Of a stretch of 50,718 nt of DNA, positions 35,074-43,534 are shown piece after piece. Origin of the DNA: Planctomycetota bacterium (GTDB lineage: Bacteria; Planctomycetota; UBA1135); the NCBI GenBank assembly GCA_002705055.1, contig PAHY01000055.1, forward strand, positions 1 to 50,718, written 5' to 3'. The notes under the pieces were generated by a model. The model was not told the origin of the DNA. It saw nothing but the letters and a program-made list of their open reading frames with translations, and did not search any database. Within the stretch, counting starts at the first letter, position 1. Every line of letters starts with the position of its first letter. Position numbers and translations under genes: made by a program.

Positions 35074-36933
35074 GTGCTCGCCATCGAAGGCGTCCTGGTC
35101 CTGATCGTCACGGCCCTGCTCCTGATCCTGCTGGTCAAGGAGAAGGCGTCGCTGGACGCACTTGGAGTGGGCGTGCTGGTGGCGCTCGTCGCGATCGGCG
35201 AGCTGCTGCGACTCAGCGATCCCAGCTTCGACCCGGCGCTGCAGCTCATCGATGCCGCGGGCGCGCTGTCCGGCTTCGGCAACGGCGCGGTCCTCACGAT
35301 CGCCGCGCTTTACGTGATGGGCGAGGGGCTCACCCGCACCGGCGCGGTCGAGTTCATCGCGCGCGCGGTGATGAAGCTCAGCAAGGGCAAGGAGCGGCGC
35401 ATGGTGCTGCTCGTCTCGCTGATCGGCGGCATCCTGTCGGCCTTCCTGAACAACACCGGCGTCGTGGTGGTGTTCATCCCGATTCTGATCGGCATGTCCA
35501 AAGAGACGGGGGTGCCGGTCTCGCGGCTGCTGATTCCGCTGGCCTTCGCCTCGATCCTGGGCGGCATGGTCACGCTGGTAGGCACCTCGACCAACCTGCT
35601 GGTTTCCGGTGTGCTGCAGGCCGAGGGCATCGAGCCGCTGGGCATGTTCGAGATGACGCCGGTCGGCATCGTCATCCTGCTCGTCGGAGTGGCCTTCGTC
35701 AGCGTCTTCGTGCGCCAGCTCATCCCGGTGCGGCAGTCGCTGTCGACCATGATGGCCGGCCCGGGCGCCCGCGAGTACGTCACCGAGCTGTCGATCAGCC
35801 CGGAATCGCCGCTGCTCAGCCGGGACTACGCCGAGGTCTTCGGCAGTTCGCGCGCCGAGCTGCTGTTCTACGCCCGCGAAGACGCCATGGTCATGCCGCC
35901 GTACGCGGGGCACACCATTCAGCATGGCGACGTGATCATGCTGCGTGGCAACGTCGACACGCTGGCTGGTCTGCAGGACGAGTTTGGCCTGCGGCTGTTC
36001 CAGGAGTCGCGCTTCGACCCCAAGTCGATGCAGTTCTACGAGCTGGCGATCGCGCCGCACTCTTCGGTGGTGGGGCGCACCGTGGGCGACCTGCACCTGT
36101 GGCGCGACTACGGCGCGATTCTGGTGGCGGTGCTGCGTGACGGCCGGCACATCCGCGAGCGGGCCTCCAACCAGGTGCTGCACGCGGGCGACCTGCTGCT
36201 GGTCTGCGGCGACGAAGACTCGCAGACCCGTGTGCGGGCAAAGAACGACTTCTTCCTGCTGACCGGCGCCCACGAATGGGTGTACCTGCGCGGCAAGGCG
36301 CGGGTTGCTCTGACGATCACCGTCGCGGTCATGCTGCTGTTCAGTCTCTGCTCGGTCAGCAACATGGGTCAGCTGCTGCCGGTGGTCGCGCTGTTTGGCG
36401 CCTTGGCCATGGTGGGCTCGGGCTGCCTCACCGCGCGCAAGGCCTACGCGTCGATCGACTGGCCGATTCTGCTGTTCGTCATCGGGACGATCGGCCTGGG
36501 CAAGGCCATGGCCCATTCCGGTGCGGCCAAGTTCCTGGCCGAGGGCATGGTCGCGCCGCTCACCCAGTTCGGGCCGGCGGGCATTCTGTTCGGCCTGCTG
36601 TCGGTCTGCGCGATCCTGACCAACTTCATCAGCAACCAGGCGGTGGCGGTGCTGCTGACTCCGATCGCGGTCGGGGCGGCGCAGGCCATCACCGAGGCGC
36701 AGGGCCTGCCCGCCGACGAGGCCAGCATCGTGCAGCGGGCCTTCATCCTGGCGATCGCATTCGGCGCCTCGATCAGCTTCGCCACCCCGGTGGGCCACCA
36801 GTCCAACCTGATGGTGTATGGGCCGGGTGGCTATCAGTTCGGCGACTTCGTCCGGATCGGGGTGCCGGTCAGCATCCTGTGCGTGCTGGTGGCCTTCTTC
36901 GGGATCCCGCTGATGACCGGGATGCCCTGGTAG
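35074..36933 (+). CDS. SLC13/DASS family anion permease with two TrkA-C (RCK_C) domains
   Basis: A 619-residue inner-membrane carrier. The first membrane half (about 1-215) contains the signature asparagine-rich hairpin FLNNTGVVVVFIPILIG and VTLVGTSTNLLVSGVLQ. Two cytosolic RCK_C-type domains follow at about 225-305 and 320-395 (LLSRDYAEVFGSSRAELLFY and VVGRTVGDLHLWRDYGAILV). The second half (about 410-619) carries NFISNQAVAVLLTPIAVG and FATPVGHQSNLMVYGPGGY. This domain order matches the SLT/SAC1-like group, which includes sulfate transporters. Sulfate as substrate is plausible beside a sulfotransferase locus but not shown. The GTG start is supported by the upstream hexamer. Confidence 0.9.
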   Translation: MLAIEGVLVLIVTALLLILLVKEKASLDALGVGVLVALVAIGELLRLSDPSFDPALQLIDAAGALSGFGNGAVLTIAALYVMGEGLTRTGAVEFIARAVMKLSKGKERRMVLLVSLIGGILSAFLNNTGVVVVFIPILIGMSKETGVPVSRLLIPLAFASILGGMVTLVGTSTNLLVSGVLQAEGIEPLGMFEMTPVGIVILLVGVAFVSVFVRQLIPVRQSLSTMMAGPGAREYVTELSISPESPLLSRDYAEVFGSSRAELLFYAREDAMVMPPYAGHTIQHGDVIMLRGNVDTLAGLQDEFGLRLFQESRFDPKSMQFYELAIAPHSSVVGRTVGDLHLWRDYGAILVAVLRDGRHIRERASNQVLHAGDLLLVCGDEDSQTRVRAKNDFFLLTGAHEWVYLRGKARVALTITVAVMLLFSLCSVSNMGQLLPVVALFGALAMVGSGCLTARKAYASIDWPILLFVIGTIGLGKAMAHSGAAKFLAEGMVAPLTQFGPAGILFGLLSVCAILTNFISNQAVAVLLTPIAVGAAQAITEAQGLPADEASIVQRAFILAIAFGASISFATPVGHQSNLMVYGPGGYQFGDFVRIGVPVSILCVLVAFFGIPLMTGMPW

Positions 36934-37067
36934 AAACAGGCCTAAAAGCTTGTTTTCTGGCGACTCATCTCGCCAGTCGCTTGGCTTCCGGGTATTCTTC
37001 GCCCGCAAGGCCCAGTTTTGTGTCGCTTGCCGGGAACCGCTCGGAGCGACCTGGGTTGGAATCCATC

Positions 37068-37880
37068 ATGCAAACAGGACCGCTCCTCGCCGTTGCCCTC
37101 CTCGGTGGCTTTGCCGCCGGCTCCGTTGGCGGCATGCTGTTCTCGCCCGCCGGTACCGAAGCCAATCAGGAACCTCTCCTCGCCAGCGCCGACGCTGGTT
37201 CGGGCGATCAGGATTCGCTGGAAGACAAGTACCGCGCGCTTCAGGCCCAGAATGCCACCCTCCAGGCCTCGCTCGACCAGCTCGAGATGAAGGTCAGCTC
37301 GATCGCCAACCGCCGCGAGGCGGTGTCGACCCCGGTCGAAGCCGTCGAGCAGGCAGACACCGGCAGGGACTACGCCGATCAGGCTGCCGTCCCCTACACC
37401 CTCGAGGAAGAGATGCGCTTCGCCGCGTACGTCGAGAACCTCGAGAAGCAGAAAGAGGCCGAGCGCGAGGCCGACCGCGAGCGCCGTCGCCAAGAGCAGA
37501 TGGACCGCCGCGTCGATCGCATCGCCGAAGAGTTGGGTCTTGATGACTACCAGAAGGGTGAAATGAAGCGCGTGCTCGCCGAGTCCGAGCAGACCACCCG
37601 CGACTACTTCGCCAAGATGCGCGAGTCCGGCGAATGGGATCGCGACGCCGTCCGTCAGGGCATGGCCGACCTCAATGAGAAGACCAACCAGGCCCTGGGC
37701 TCCTTCCTCACTCCGGATCAGCTGACCAAGTACCAGGAGTCCAACTCGGGCTTCAACCGCTTCTTCGGGGGCGGCGGCGGTGGCGATCGCGCGGGTGGCC
37801 GTGGTGGTAACACCGGCGGAGGCCGCGGTGGCTTCAACGCTTTGCAGGGCGCCGGCGGCGGAGGCCGCGGCGGCTTCTAG
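37068..37880 (+). CDS. Spy/LTXXQ-like exported protein with Gly/Arg-rich tail
   Basis: A 270-residue protein. Residues 3-27 form a signal or anchor (GPLLAVALLGGFAAGSVGGM). A Ser/Thr-rich linker and a coiled coil (about 50-75 and 120-155, very charged, EREADRERRRQEQMDRR) follow. Residues 155-225 resemble the Spy/CpxP LTXXQ helical unit (LGLDDYQKGEMKRVLAES, then LTPDQLTKYQ). The last 40 residues are almost only Gly, Arg and Asn with RGG repeats and end in Phe. Spy-type proteins are periplasmic chaperones or metal and stress sensors; function here is unknown. The longer frame upstream is antisense noise within the SLC13 gene. A strong terminator follows. Confidence 0.75.
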   Translation: MQTGPLLAVALLGGFAAGSVGGMLFSPAGTEANQEPLLASADAGSGDQDSLEDKYRALQAQNATLQASLDQLEMKVSSIANRREAVSTPVEAVEQADTGRDYADQAAVPYTLEEEMRFAAYVENLEKQKEAEREADRERRRQEQMDRRVDRIAEELGLDDYQKGEMKRVLAESEQTTRDYFAKMRESGEWDRDAVRQGMADLNEKTNQALGSFLTPDQLTKYQESNSGFNRFFGGGGGGDRAGGRGGNTGGGRGGFNALQGAGGGGRGGF

Positions 37881-37917
37881 AGCACCGCTACCCTGTGGGC
37901 CCGCTGGGCCCAACGCC

Positions 37918-37951
37918 AAAGAGGCGCGCACGGATTCGTGCGCGCCTCTTT
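37918..37951 (+). terminator. strong intrinsic terminator
   Basis: A perfect 15-bp stem (AAAGAGGCGCGCACG with its complement) and a GATT loop are followed by TTTCTGTTT. It lies 38 bases after the stop of the Gly-rich protein gene. The A-run at its start makes it usable on the minus strand too, where the gene ending at 38010 points towards it. Confidence 0.88.
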
Positions 37952-38009
37952 CTGTTTCGGGCCGGGCAGCTTGGCGAGGCAGCTCGGCCGGAATGGGGAG
38001 CCGGGCCGA

Positions 38010-38624
38010 CTAGGGTGCGGTGCTGGCGCGGGCAGCTTCGATGGCGCTGCGCACCCGCTCGTCGAGGCTGGGCGAACGCATGCCACTGTGATACGCCACT
38101 TCGGAAGCCGTCGAAGCCGAATGGCCGTGCTCGAGCGCTTCCTTCAGACCCCACATCGCCCCGGCCCGGTTGCCCGAACCGCAGTGAACCAGGATCTTGC
38201 CCTCGGGCGCGTCGGCCAGCGCCTGCGACAGCGCCATGGCGTTGCGCAGATTGGTGGTCGTACCCGAAATGGGGATGTGCACATAGTGCAGGCCCGCGGC
38301 CTCGGCGAGCTGGGCCTCTTCGGCTACGCCGGGCTCGCTGCTGGTGCGCATATTGATGATGGTCGAGTAGCCCAGCGCCTTCATTTCGGCGATGGTGCCG
38401 GCCGACGGAGGGCCGCCCCCGGCGACGCGCTCGGTGATCGGCAGGAAGTTGCGGATCGGCAGCGAGGCCGGCAGCGTGTAGGCGTCGTCGGCTTCGGCGC
38501 GCTGCTGCGGAGCAGGGGCCGGATCGGCGGGGGCCTGCTTGGAAGGGGCCTGGCTGCAGGCGGGCGCGAAAGCGATCAGGCCCAGCCCGAGCAGAGAAGC
38601 GGAGGCGCGGAGGAGGCGCGGCAT
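38010..38624 (-). CDS. lipoprotein with DUF442/beta-lactamase-hydrolase-like phosphatase domain
   Basis: A 204-residue protein. A lipoprotein signal covers residues 1-23 (ASLLGLGLIAFAPACS; lipobox-like APAC). A Pro/Ala-rich linker follows, then a cysteine-phosphatase-like domain at about 65-180 with ILVHCGSGNRAGAMW holding the C-x5-R signature. ALGYSTIINMRTSSE and GLHYVHIPISG are typical of the DUF442 (BLH-like) branch. Export of such a domain as a lipoprotein is uncommon. The start at 38624 is chosen over the ATG at 38657 because it begins the signal peptide. It follows plsC with a 4-base gap. A weak TACGCT hexamer at 38631-38636 ends 6 nt before it. Confidence 0.8.
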   Translation of the reverse strand: MPRLLRASASLLGLGLIAFAPACSQAPSKQAPADPAPAPQQRAEADDAYTLPASLPIRNFLPITERVAGGGPPSAGTIAEMKALGYSTIINMRTSSEPGVAEEAQLAEAAGLHYVHIPISGTTTNLRNAMALSQALADAPEGKILVHCGSGNRAGAMWGLKEALEHGHSASTASEVAYHSGMRSPSLDERVRSAIEAARASTAP

Positions 38625-38628
38625 GGCA

Positions 38629-39381
38629 TCAGCGTACCGGCTCGCTAGCCGGTGCAAAGGGAGTGAAGCGCTTGCGGACCTCCTCTTCGATCATGCGGGC
38701 GAGCAGCTTGCGGTCGCTGCCACGCATGGCCGGTGCCGCCTGGATGGTGGCCTGAATGGGGGCGCGGCCGCGGTCGAGCCGCCGCGCCTTCAGCATGCGG
38801 CGGGCATGCGCGCCGATACCCGAGCCGTCGTTCCAGACCACCTGGGGCAGGTCGTAGCGAATGCACAGGGGCACACAGGGCTGCTGGAGCTCGGCGGCTG
38901 CCCCGAACAGCGGGGCGCGGAAAGGCAGCAGGCTGTGGCCGTCGGCGCAGTAGCCTTCGGGGAAGAGGGTGATTTCGAGGCCGCCCGCGAGCAGGGCGCG
39001 CAGCTCTTGGCTGAGGCGATGGGCGTCGCGCTGGCTTTCGCGGTCGAGGAAGAGGGTGCCGACCAGCCCCGAGAGAAAGCCGATGCCTGGGATGTGGCCG
39101 ACCTCTTTCTTGGCGATGAAGTTGGTGGGCATCCACGCCGAAATGACGAGGATGTCGAGCCAGGTGGTGTGATTGCTGGCCAGGAAGGCGCCGCGCGGTG
39201 GCATGGGCCCGGATGCCTGGAAGCGCACGCCGAAGACGCGCAGCATGCCACGCGCCCAGACATGGCAGACCCGCGCACCCCAGCGCATGCTCGCAACGCG
39301 ACCCCCGAGCCGGGCCAGCAAGGGCCCGATCAAGAGGGGGGTGCAGAGCACCGTCCACAGGACGGCCAGAATCAGACGCAC
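38629..39381 (-). CDS. plsC: 1-acyl-sn-glycerol-3-phosphate acyltransferase (PlsC family)
   Basis: A 250-residue membrane-associated acyltransferase. The N-terminal hydrophobic helix (LILAVLWTVLCTPLLIGPLL) precedes motif I NHTTWLDIL (His-x4-Asp) at about 72-80, motif II LFLDRESQRDAHRL, motif III FPEGYCADGHSLLPF and motif IV CVPLCIRYDLP. It should acylate lysophosphatidic acid in phospholipid synthesis; acyltransferases for other lysolipids (OlsA-like) share these motifs. The start is a GTG at 39381, 7 nt after a TAGAAT hexamer. It is divergent from the methyltransferase gene and is followed by the lipoprotein phosphatase gene. Confidence 0.9.
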   Translation of the reverse strand: MRLILAVLWTVLCTPLLIGPLLARLGGRVASMRWGARVCHVWARGMLRVFGVRFQASGPMPPRGAFLASNHTTWLDILVISAWMPTNFIAKKEVGHIPGIGFLSGLVGTLFLDRESQRDAHRLSQELRALLAGGLEITLFPEGYCADGHSLLPFRAPLFGAAAELQQPCVPLCIRYDLPQVVWNDGSGIGAHARRMLKARRLDRGRAPIQATIQAAPAMRGSDRKLLARMIEEEVRKRFTPFAPASEPVR

Positions 39382-39388
39382 GGGCCGG

Positions 39389-39394
39389 ATTCTA
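39389..39394 (-). promoter_or_regulatory. -10-like hexamer TAGAAT before plsC
   Basis: TAGAAT on the minus strand ends 7 nt (CCGGCCC) before the GTG at 39381. No ribosome site is present. This predicts a leaderless GTG-start transcript. Confidence 0.5.
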
Positions 39395-39436
39395 GCGAGC
39401 AGGAGGAGGGAGGCCGGAGCAGCCGTTCGGGAGGGC

Positions 39437-39442
39437 TATCCT
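39437..39442 (+). promoter_or_regulatory. -10-like hexamer TATCCT before the methyltransferase gene
   Basis: TATCCT ends exactly 6 nt (GCCGGG) before the ATG at 39449, divergent from the plsC element. Confidence 0.5.
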
Positions 39443-39448
39443 GCCGGG

Positions 39449-40333
39449 ATGACGGCCTTTGCCCACCCCGACTTCCCGGAGTATGCGCTGCTGGACAGTG
39501 GCGGCGGGGAGAAGCTGGAGCGCTTTGGCAAGTGGACGGTGCGGCGGCCCGACCCCCAAGCCCTGTGGCGCCCGCGGCTGCCGCAGGAGGAGTGGCTGGG
39601 CGCCGACTGGAGCTTTGTGCGCGAGAGCGATCGCGGCGGGCGCTGGGAGAACCGCAGCCCCTTTCGACCCAAGCCGGAATGGGAGATGGGCTGGGGCGAG
39701 GCGCGTTTTGCGCTGAAGTTGACACCGTTTAAGCATGTAGGTCTCTTTCCGGAGCAGGCGGCGAACTGGGCCTGGGTGCAGGAGCGCAACCCGCGCCCCG
39801 GTACCCAGAAGACGATGCTGAACCTGTTTGGTTACACCGGCGCGGCCAGCATTCTGGCGGCCCAGGCCGGCTGGCAGGTGACCCACGTCGATGCCGCCAA
39901 GCCATCGCTCAACTGGGCCGCCGAGAATGCCCAGCTTTCCCGCCTGCCCGACCGCGCCATCCGCTGGATCTGCGACGACGCCGCAGCTTTCGCCGCGCGC
40001 GACGTGCGTCGTCAGCGGCAGTACGACGCCATCCTGCTGGACCCTCCGCACTACGGCCGCGGACCCAAGGGAGAGAAGTGGCAGTTCGAGGACCACATCG
40101 CTGGTCTGCTCGAGTCCTGCCGTCAGTTGCTTGCACCCACGCCCGGCAGCTTCCTGATCCTCTCCTCCTATGCGATCGGGTACTCCCCGCTCGCCTTCGA
40201 GAACATGCTGGGCGAGTTTGGCGCCGGCAGCATTGAGAGCGGCGAGCTAGCCCTGCCCGAAGGCGACGGCAAACGGCTCCTCCCCTGCGGCTTCTGCGCG
40301 CGCTACGTGCGCGGGGGCGACGAGGAAGCATGA
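39449..40333 (+). CDS. class I SAM-dependent methyltransferase (RlmI/RlmK-like)
   Basis: A 294-residue methyltransferase. The SAM-binding loop is MLNLFGYTGAASILAAQAGW, followed by the acidic strand VTHVDAAKPSLNWAAENA and the catalytic-type motif AILLDPPHYGRGPKGEKW. This combination is typical of 23S rRNA m5C methyltransferases of the RlmI class, but the N-terminal PUA domain of RlmI is absent and residues 1-110 are of unclear type. It overlaps the pseudouridine synthase gene in ATGA, which supports an RNA target. The start at 39449 is favoured by the upstream hexamer. Confidence 0.85.
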   Translation: MTAFAHPDFPEYALLDSGGGEKLERFGKWTVRRPDPQALWRPRLPQEEWLGADWSFVRESDRGGRWENRSPFRPKPEWEMGWGEARFALKLTPFKHVGLFPEQAANWAWVQERNPRPGTQKTMLNLFGYTGAASILAAQAGWQVTHVDAAKPSLNWAAENAQLSRLPDRAIRWICDDAAAFAARDVRRQRQYDAILLDPPHYGRGPKGEKWQFEDHIAGLLESCRQLLAPTPGSFLILSSYAIGYSPLAFENMLGEFGAGSIESGELALPEGDGKRLLPCGFCARYVRGGDEEA

Positions 40334-41034
40334 ATGGCGGCGCGGCGCACCCGCCGCAGGTGCTGCACTGCGACAACCATGTCCTGGGGGTCGTGAAGCC
40401 GGCGGGCATGCCGATCGTCCCGGATGCCAGCGGCGACCCTTCCCTGCTGGAGTGGGCCAAGGCCTGGATCAAGCGCGAGTACGACAAGCCCGGCGAGGTC
40501 TTCCTCGGAGTCGTGCATCGTCTCGACCGTCCGGTGTCGGGCGTCGTGGTGTTCGGGCGCACCAGCAAAGGTGCGCAGCGGCTGTCCGCGGCCTGGCGCG
40601 AGGGCAAGGTGCAGAAGCACTATCTGGCGCGCACCGATCCGCCCGCGGCAGGGCGGCCCGGCGCGCAGCTCGAGGTCGGCGCAAGCGGCAGCATCGAACA
40701 GTGGCTGTGGAAGGACCGCGAGCGCAACCTCGTGCGCGTGGTTCCCGCCCAGCAGGATGGCGCCAAGCAGGCGATCTCTCGCTACACGGTGCAGGGCCGC
40801 GCGCAGGACGGCGGCCTGCTCCTCGTGCTCGAGCCGGTCACGGGGCGCTCGCATCAGCTGCGGCTCGCCTGCGCCGTCGGCCTCGGCGCGCCGATCCGCG
40901 GCGATCTCAAGTACGGCGCGCAGCAGGCACTTCCGGCAAGGCGCATCGATTTGCACGCCGCGCGGCTACGATTTCCGCATCCGACGCGTGATGAAGAAAT
41001 CTGTCTGGAATGCCCTATATCTCTCGCGTCATGA
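40330..41034 (+). CDS. RluA-family pseudouridine synthase
   Basis: A 234-residue RNA pseudouridine synthase. The N-terminal motif is DNHVLGVVKPAGMPIVPD. The catalytic motif is GVVHRLDRPVSGVVVFGRTS with the essential Asp in HRLD. LVLEPVTGRSHQLRLACAVG closes the active site. There is no S4 domain, so it resembles the short RluA or RluC-catalytic type; the RNA site cannot be named. It overlaps the methyltransferase gene upstream (ATGA) and the epimerase gene downstream (ATGA). Confidence 0.92.
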   Translation: MNGGAAHPPQVLHCDNHVLGVVKPAGMPIVPDASGDPSLLEWAKAWIKREYDKPGEVFLGVVHRLDRPVSGVVVFGRTSKGAQRLSAAWREGKVQKHYLARTDPPAAGRPGAQLEVGASGSIEQWLWKDRERNLVRVVPAQQDGAKQAISRYTVQGRAQDGGLLLVLEPVTGRSHQLRLACAVGLGAPIRGDLKYGAQQALPARRIDLHAARLRFPHPTRDEEICLECPISLAS

Positions 41035-41993
41035 CTCAAGGCCAGCTCTTCCCCAAGAAGCTCGTCCTCGCGGGCGGCAGCGGCTCGATCGGCCAGGCGC
41101 TGATCGCCAGCCTGCCGGCGGACAAGTGGGAGATCGTGGTGCTCACCCGCTCGCCGGAGGTGCGCGGGGATGGGGTCCGCGAGGTCGCTTGGGATGGCCG
41201 CACGCAGGGCGAATGGGCGGCTGAGCTCGACGGGGCCGCGGCGGTGGTCAACCTGGCGGGCAAGAACATCGACTGCCGACCCACCAAGGCCAACCGCGAG
41301 GGCGTGCTGCGTTCGCGGGTCGATTCGACGCGCGCGATCGGCGAGGCCATTCAGAAGGCCGAGATGCCGCCGGCCGTCTGGGTAAACGCCAGCGCGATGG
41401 CTTACTACGGCGACGTCGGCGCCCGCGAGTGCCTCGAAAACTCGCCCCCCGGCCGCGGCTTCCTGGCCGAGGTCTGCCAGGCCTGGGAGGCGGCGCAGAC
41501 CAATATGGAGACGCCGCAGACCCGCCAGGTCCGGCTGCGGATTTCGGTGGTGCTCGATCGCCACAGCGGGGCGCTGCCCAAGCTGAAGCAGCTGGCGCAC
41601 TTCGCGCTGGGCGGCACGGTCGGCAGCGGCAAGCAGGTCGTCAGCTGGATCCACATGCAGGACATGATCGATGCGGTGCGCTTTGCCATCGAGGCGCCCG
41701 ACGCGGAAGGCCCGTACAACTGCGTCGCGCCCGGGGCCGTCAGCAACAAGGCCTTCCAACGCACGCTGCGACTGGTGCTCGGCGAATGGGTGGGGCTTTG
41801 GGCGCCGGCCTTCGCGGTCAAGCTCGGGGCTTGGCTGATGGGTAGCAACGGCGAGCTGGCGCTGATGGGCGCCCGGCTGGTGCCAAAACGGCTGCAGAAG
41901 GCCGGCTTCGAGTTTCTCTACCCCGAGCTGGAAGGCGCGCTGCGCGACCTGCTCGATAAGCCGAGCAAGCACAGCGCCGCCGACGCGGCCTAG
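41031..41993 (+). CDS. TIGR01777-family NAD-dependent epimerase (YfcH-like)
   Basis: A 320-residue SDR-like protein. The nucleotide-binding loop is KLVLAGGSGSIGQALIAS at the N-terminus. VVNLAGKNIDCRPTKANR, WVNASAMAYYGDVGAREC and SWIHMQDMIDAVRFAIEAP are family signatures; the C-terminal DUF1731 part ends MGARLVPKRLQKAGFEFLYP. The substrate of this widespread family is unknown. The start at 41031 is set by the ATGA overlap; an ATG at 41010 lies inside the preceding gene. Confidence 0.9.
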   Translation: MTQGQLFPKKLVLAGGSGSIGQALIASLPADKWEIVVLTRSPEVRGDGVREVAWDGRTQGEWAAELDGAAAVVNLAGKNIDCRPTKANREGVLRSRVDSTRAIGEAIQKAEMPPAVWVNASAMAYYGDVGARECLENSPPGRGFLAEVCQAWEAAQTNMETPQTRQVRLRISVVLDRHSGALPKLKQLAHFALGGTVGSGKQVVSWIHMQDMIDAVRFAIEAPDAEGPYNCVAPGAVSNKAFQRTLRLVLGEWVGLWAPAFAVKLGAWLMGSNGELALMGARLVPKRLQKAGFEFLYPELEGALRDLLDKPSKHSAADAA

Positions 41994-41995
41994 TC

Positions 41996-42520
41996 ATGGT
42001 CTGGCTGCGCGCGGAACAGCCGGTGGACCTCGACGGCGTGCGCCGAGTGGTGGAGGCGGCCTTCGGGCAGCCGGACGAAGCGCGGATCGTGGATCAGCTG
42101 CGCGCCGACGGCGACCTGGCGATGAGCCACCTCGCCGACCGCAAAGGCGAGATCATCGCGCACGTGGCCTTCTCGCCCGCGCAGGTGATCGACGATGCGG
42201 GCGAGCCGCGCGAGATCCCCGGCGGTCTGCTCGCCCTCGCGCCGATGGCCGTGCTGCCCGAGTATCAGCGGCAGAAAATCGGCGGCGGCCTGCTGCAGTC
42301 CGCGCTGATGCGTCTCGAGCGCGAGGGTGTGGGCGCGATCGTGGTCCTCGGTCACCCCGAGTACTACCCAAAGTTTGGCTTCACCCCGGCGAGCGCCCTC
42401 GGCCTACGCGGCCCCTTCGACGCGCCGGATGAGGCTTTCCTGCTGCGCGTCCTCCGCGACGACTTGCCGCGCGACGCGTTCCATGGGATGCTGCGTTACG
42501 CGCCGGCGCTTCAGGGGTGA
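41996..42520 (+). CDS. GNAT family N-acetyltransferase (YhbS-like)
   Basis: A 174-residue acetyltransferase. The acetyl-CoA-binding motif A reads LAPMAVLPEYQRQKIGGGLL (a Q-x2-G-x-G/A type loop), and VLGHPEYYPKFGFTPASALG is characteristic of the YhbS subgroup. It follows the epimerase gene by 2 bases, last of a four-gene plus-strand unit. The substrate is unknown; a protein or small amine are both possible. Confidence 0.9.
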   Translation: MVWLRAEQPVDLDGVRRVVEAAFGQPDEARIVDQLRADGDLAMSHLADRKGEIIAHVAFSPAQVIDDAGEPREIPGGLLALAPMAVLPEYQRQKIGGGLLQSALMRLEREGVGAIVVLGHPEYYPKFGFTPASALGLRGPFDAPDEAFLLRVLRDDLPRDAFHGMLRYAPALQG

Positions 42521-42649
42521 CGGCGCGCTTTCTCGATGCGCCGCAAGCAGCGTCATTGCTCTGAAGCCCGCCTGCCCGTAGATCTTGGGTTTGGTAGAGG
42601 TCTTCAGCTTGGACGAAAGCGCTCCACGGGCGCGTCGCTAACGCGAACG

Positions 42650-43534
42650 GTGCGTTCGCTCGGCTTGCTTGCGGCGCTACTTCCTGCGTCCTGTGCCGGA
42701 AGCATCTCCGCCCCGGACACTTCAGTAGAGCGTTGGACGTTCCAACCGATCGTCGAAGATGCTCCGCTTACCTTAACGCGGGATCATCGGATCGAGTTGG
42801 TGGCGAGTGGATGGGACAGCCCCACGAGTCGGGAGACGGTCGAGAAGGACCTGAGCTTCATTGCGCCGGCTGGGACGGATTTTGGGGTAGTGTGCGAAGC
42901 CATCCTGCAGCGTCTCACGACCGAGTTTCTTGTGTCCGACGTCGGTCAGACCAGCTACGGCGTTCGGCAGAAATGGAGCTTCGTTGTGGATCGGGTGTGG
43001 CGGGACGAGGCAGTCCTTTGCGTCCCGGCTGGCTTGGAGAACGTGTCGATCACCGCGTTCCCGATTAGCGGGGGTGCCCCGGAAATCGGGGCGAAGGGGG
43101 AGTCCCTGCTCGGCGCCGAGAACGTGGGCCCGATCCCGCAGGACACGCGCGTGGAGGCTGGCTATGCCTGGCAGCGAGCGACCGTTGCGATCGAAGATCG
43201 ATTCGGTTTTCCTGCGCGGGTGCTGATCGTCCGCGTGGTGCGTCGGCTCCCTGAAGACTCGCCCCTGGTGCAGGGGCGTTGCACCTTGCTGGAGGGTGCG
43301 ACTGCTGAGGTCGTGGCAGACCTGCAGGAACGGTTTTCCACGCAGGCGCTGGATTGGAGTGACGAGCGATTGCGCGCTGAGGTGGAACAGATCCCTGTCC
43401 CCGGTGGCGGCACTCTTTGCGTTGAGCATGTGCTGCACAATCCGTTCGGATTCAGCGACCTCGAGCTGGAAGCGGCCACGCGCGAAGCGGGGCGCGAGGG
43501 CGGACCGGCGGTATTCGGTCGTCCCCGGCGGTAG
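42650..43534 (+). CDS. putative secreted lipoprotein of unknown function
   Basis: I do not recognise this protein. The frame is open from an ATG at 42536, but the part before 42650 has no signal features. From the GTG at 42650 (294 residues) it begins with a short signal-like segment (RSLGLLAALLPASC), a weak lipobox. The mature part alternates strands and polar loops without a known motif. Base composition looks less GC-rich in third positions than in the neighbours to the left. The start is uncertain: no hexamer or ribosome site decides it. It begins a run of small orphan genes ending at 46712. Confidence 0.6.
   Translation: MRSLGLLAALLPASCAGSISAPDTSVERWTFQPIVEDAPLTLTRDHRIELVASGWDSPTSRETVEKDLSFIAPAGTDFGVVCEAILQRLTTEFLVSDVGQTSYGVRQKWSFVVDRVWRDEAVLCVPAGLENVSITAFPISGGAPEIGAKGESLLGAENVGPIPQDTRVEAGYAWQRATVAIEDRFGFPARVLIVRVVRRLPEDSPLVQGRCTLLEGATAEVVADLQERFSTQALDWSDERLRAEVEQIPVPGGGTLCVEHVLHNPFGFSDLELEAATREAGREGGPAVFGRPRR

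Noticed and set aside
36957..36976. Hairpin CTGGCGA-loop-TCGCCAG after the SLC13 gene
   Set aside because: The stem is only 7 bp and no T-run follows on either strand, so it was not called a terminator.
33358..37008. A 1216-codon open frame on the minus strand
   Set aside because: It is antisense to the SLC13 gene and its neighbour and has the same low-complexity, His/Arg/Asp-rich composition. No motif supports it.
36276..37880. A 534-codon plus-strand frame that would fuse upstream sequence to the Gly-rich protein
   Set aside because: The first half is a shadow of the SLC13 gene. The signal-like N-terminus begins at 37068.
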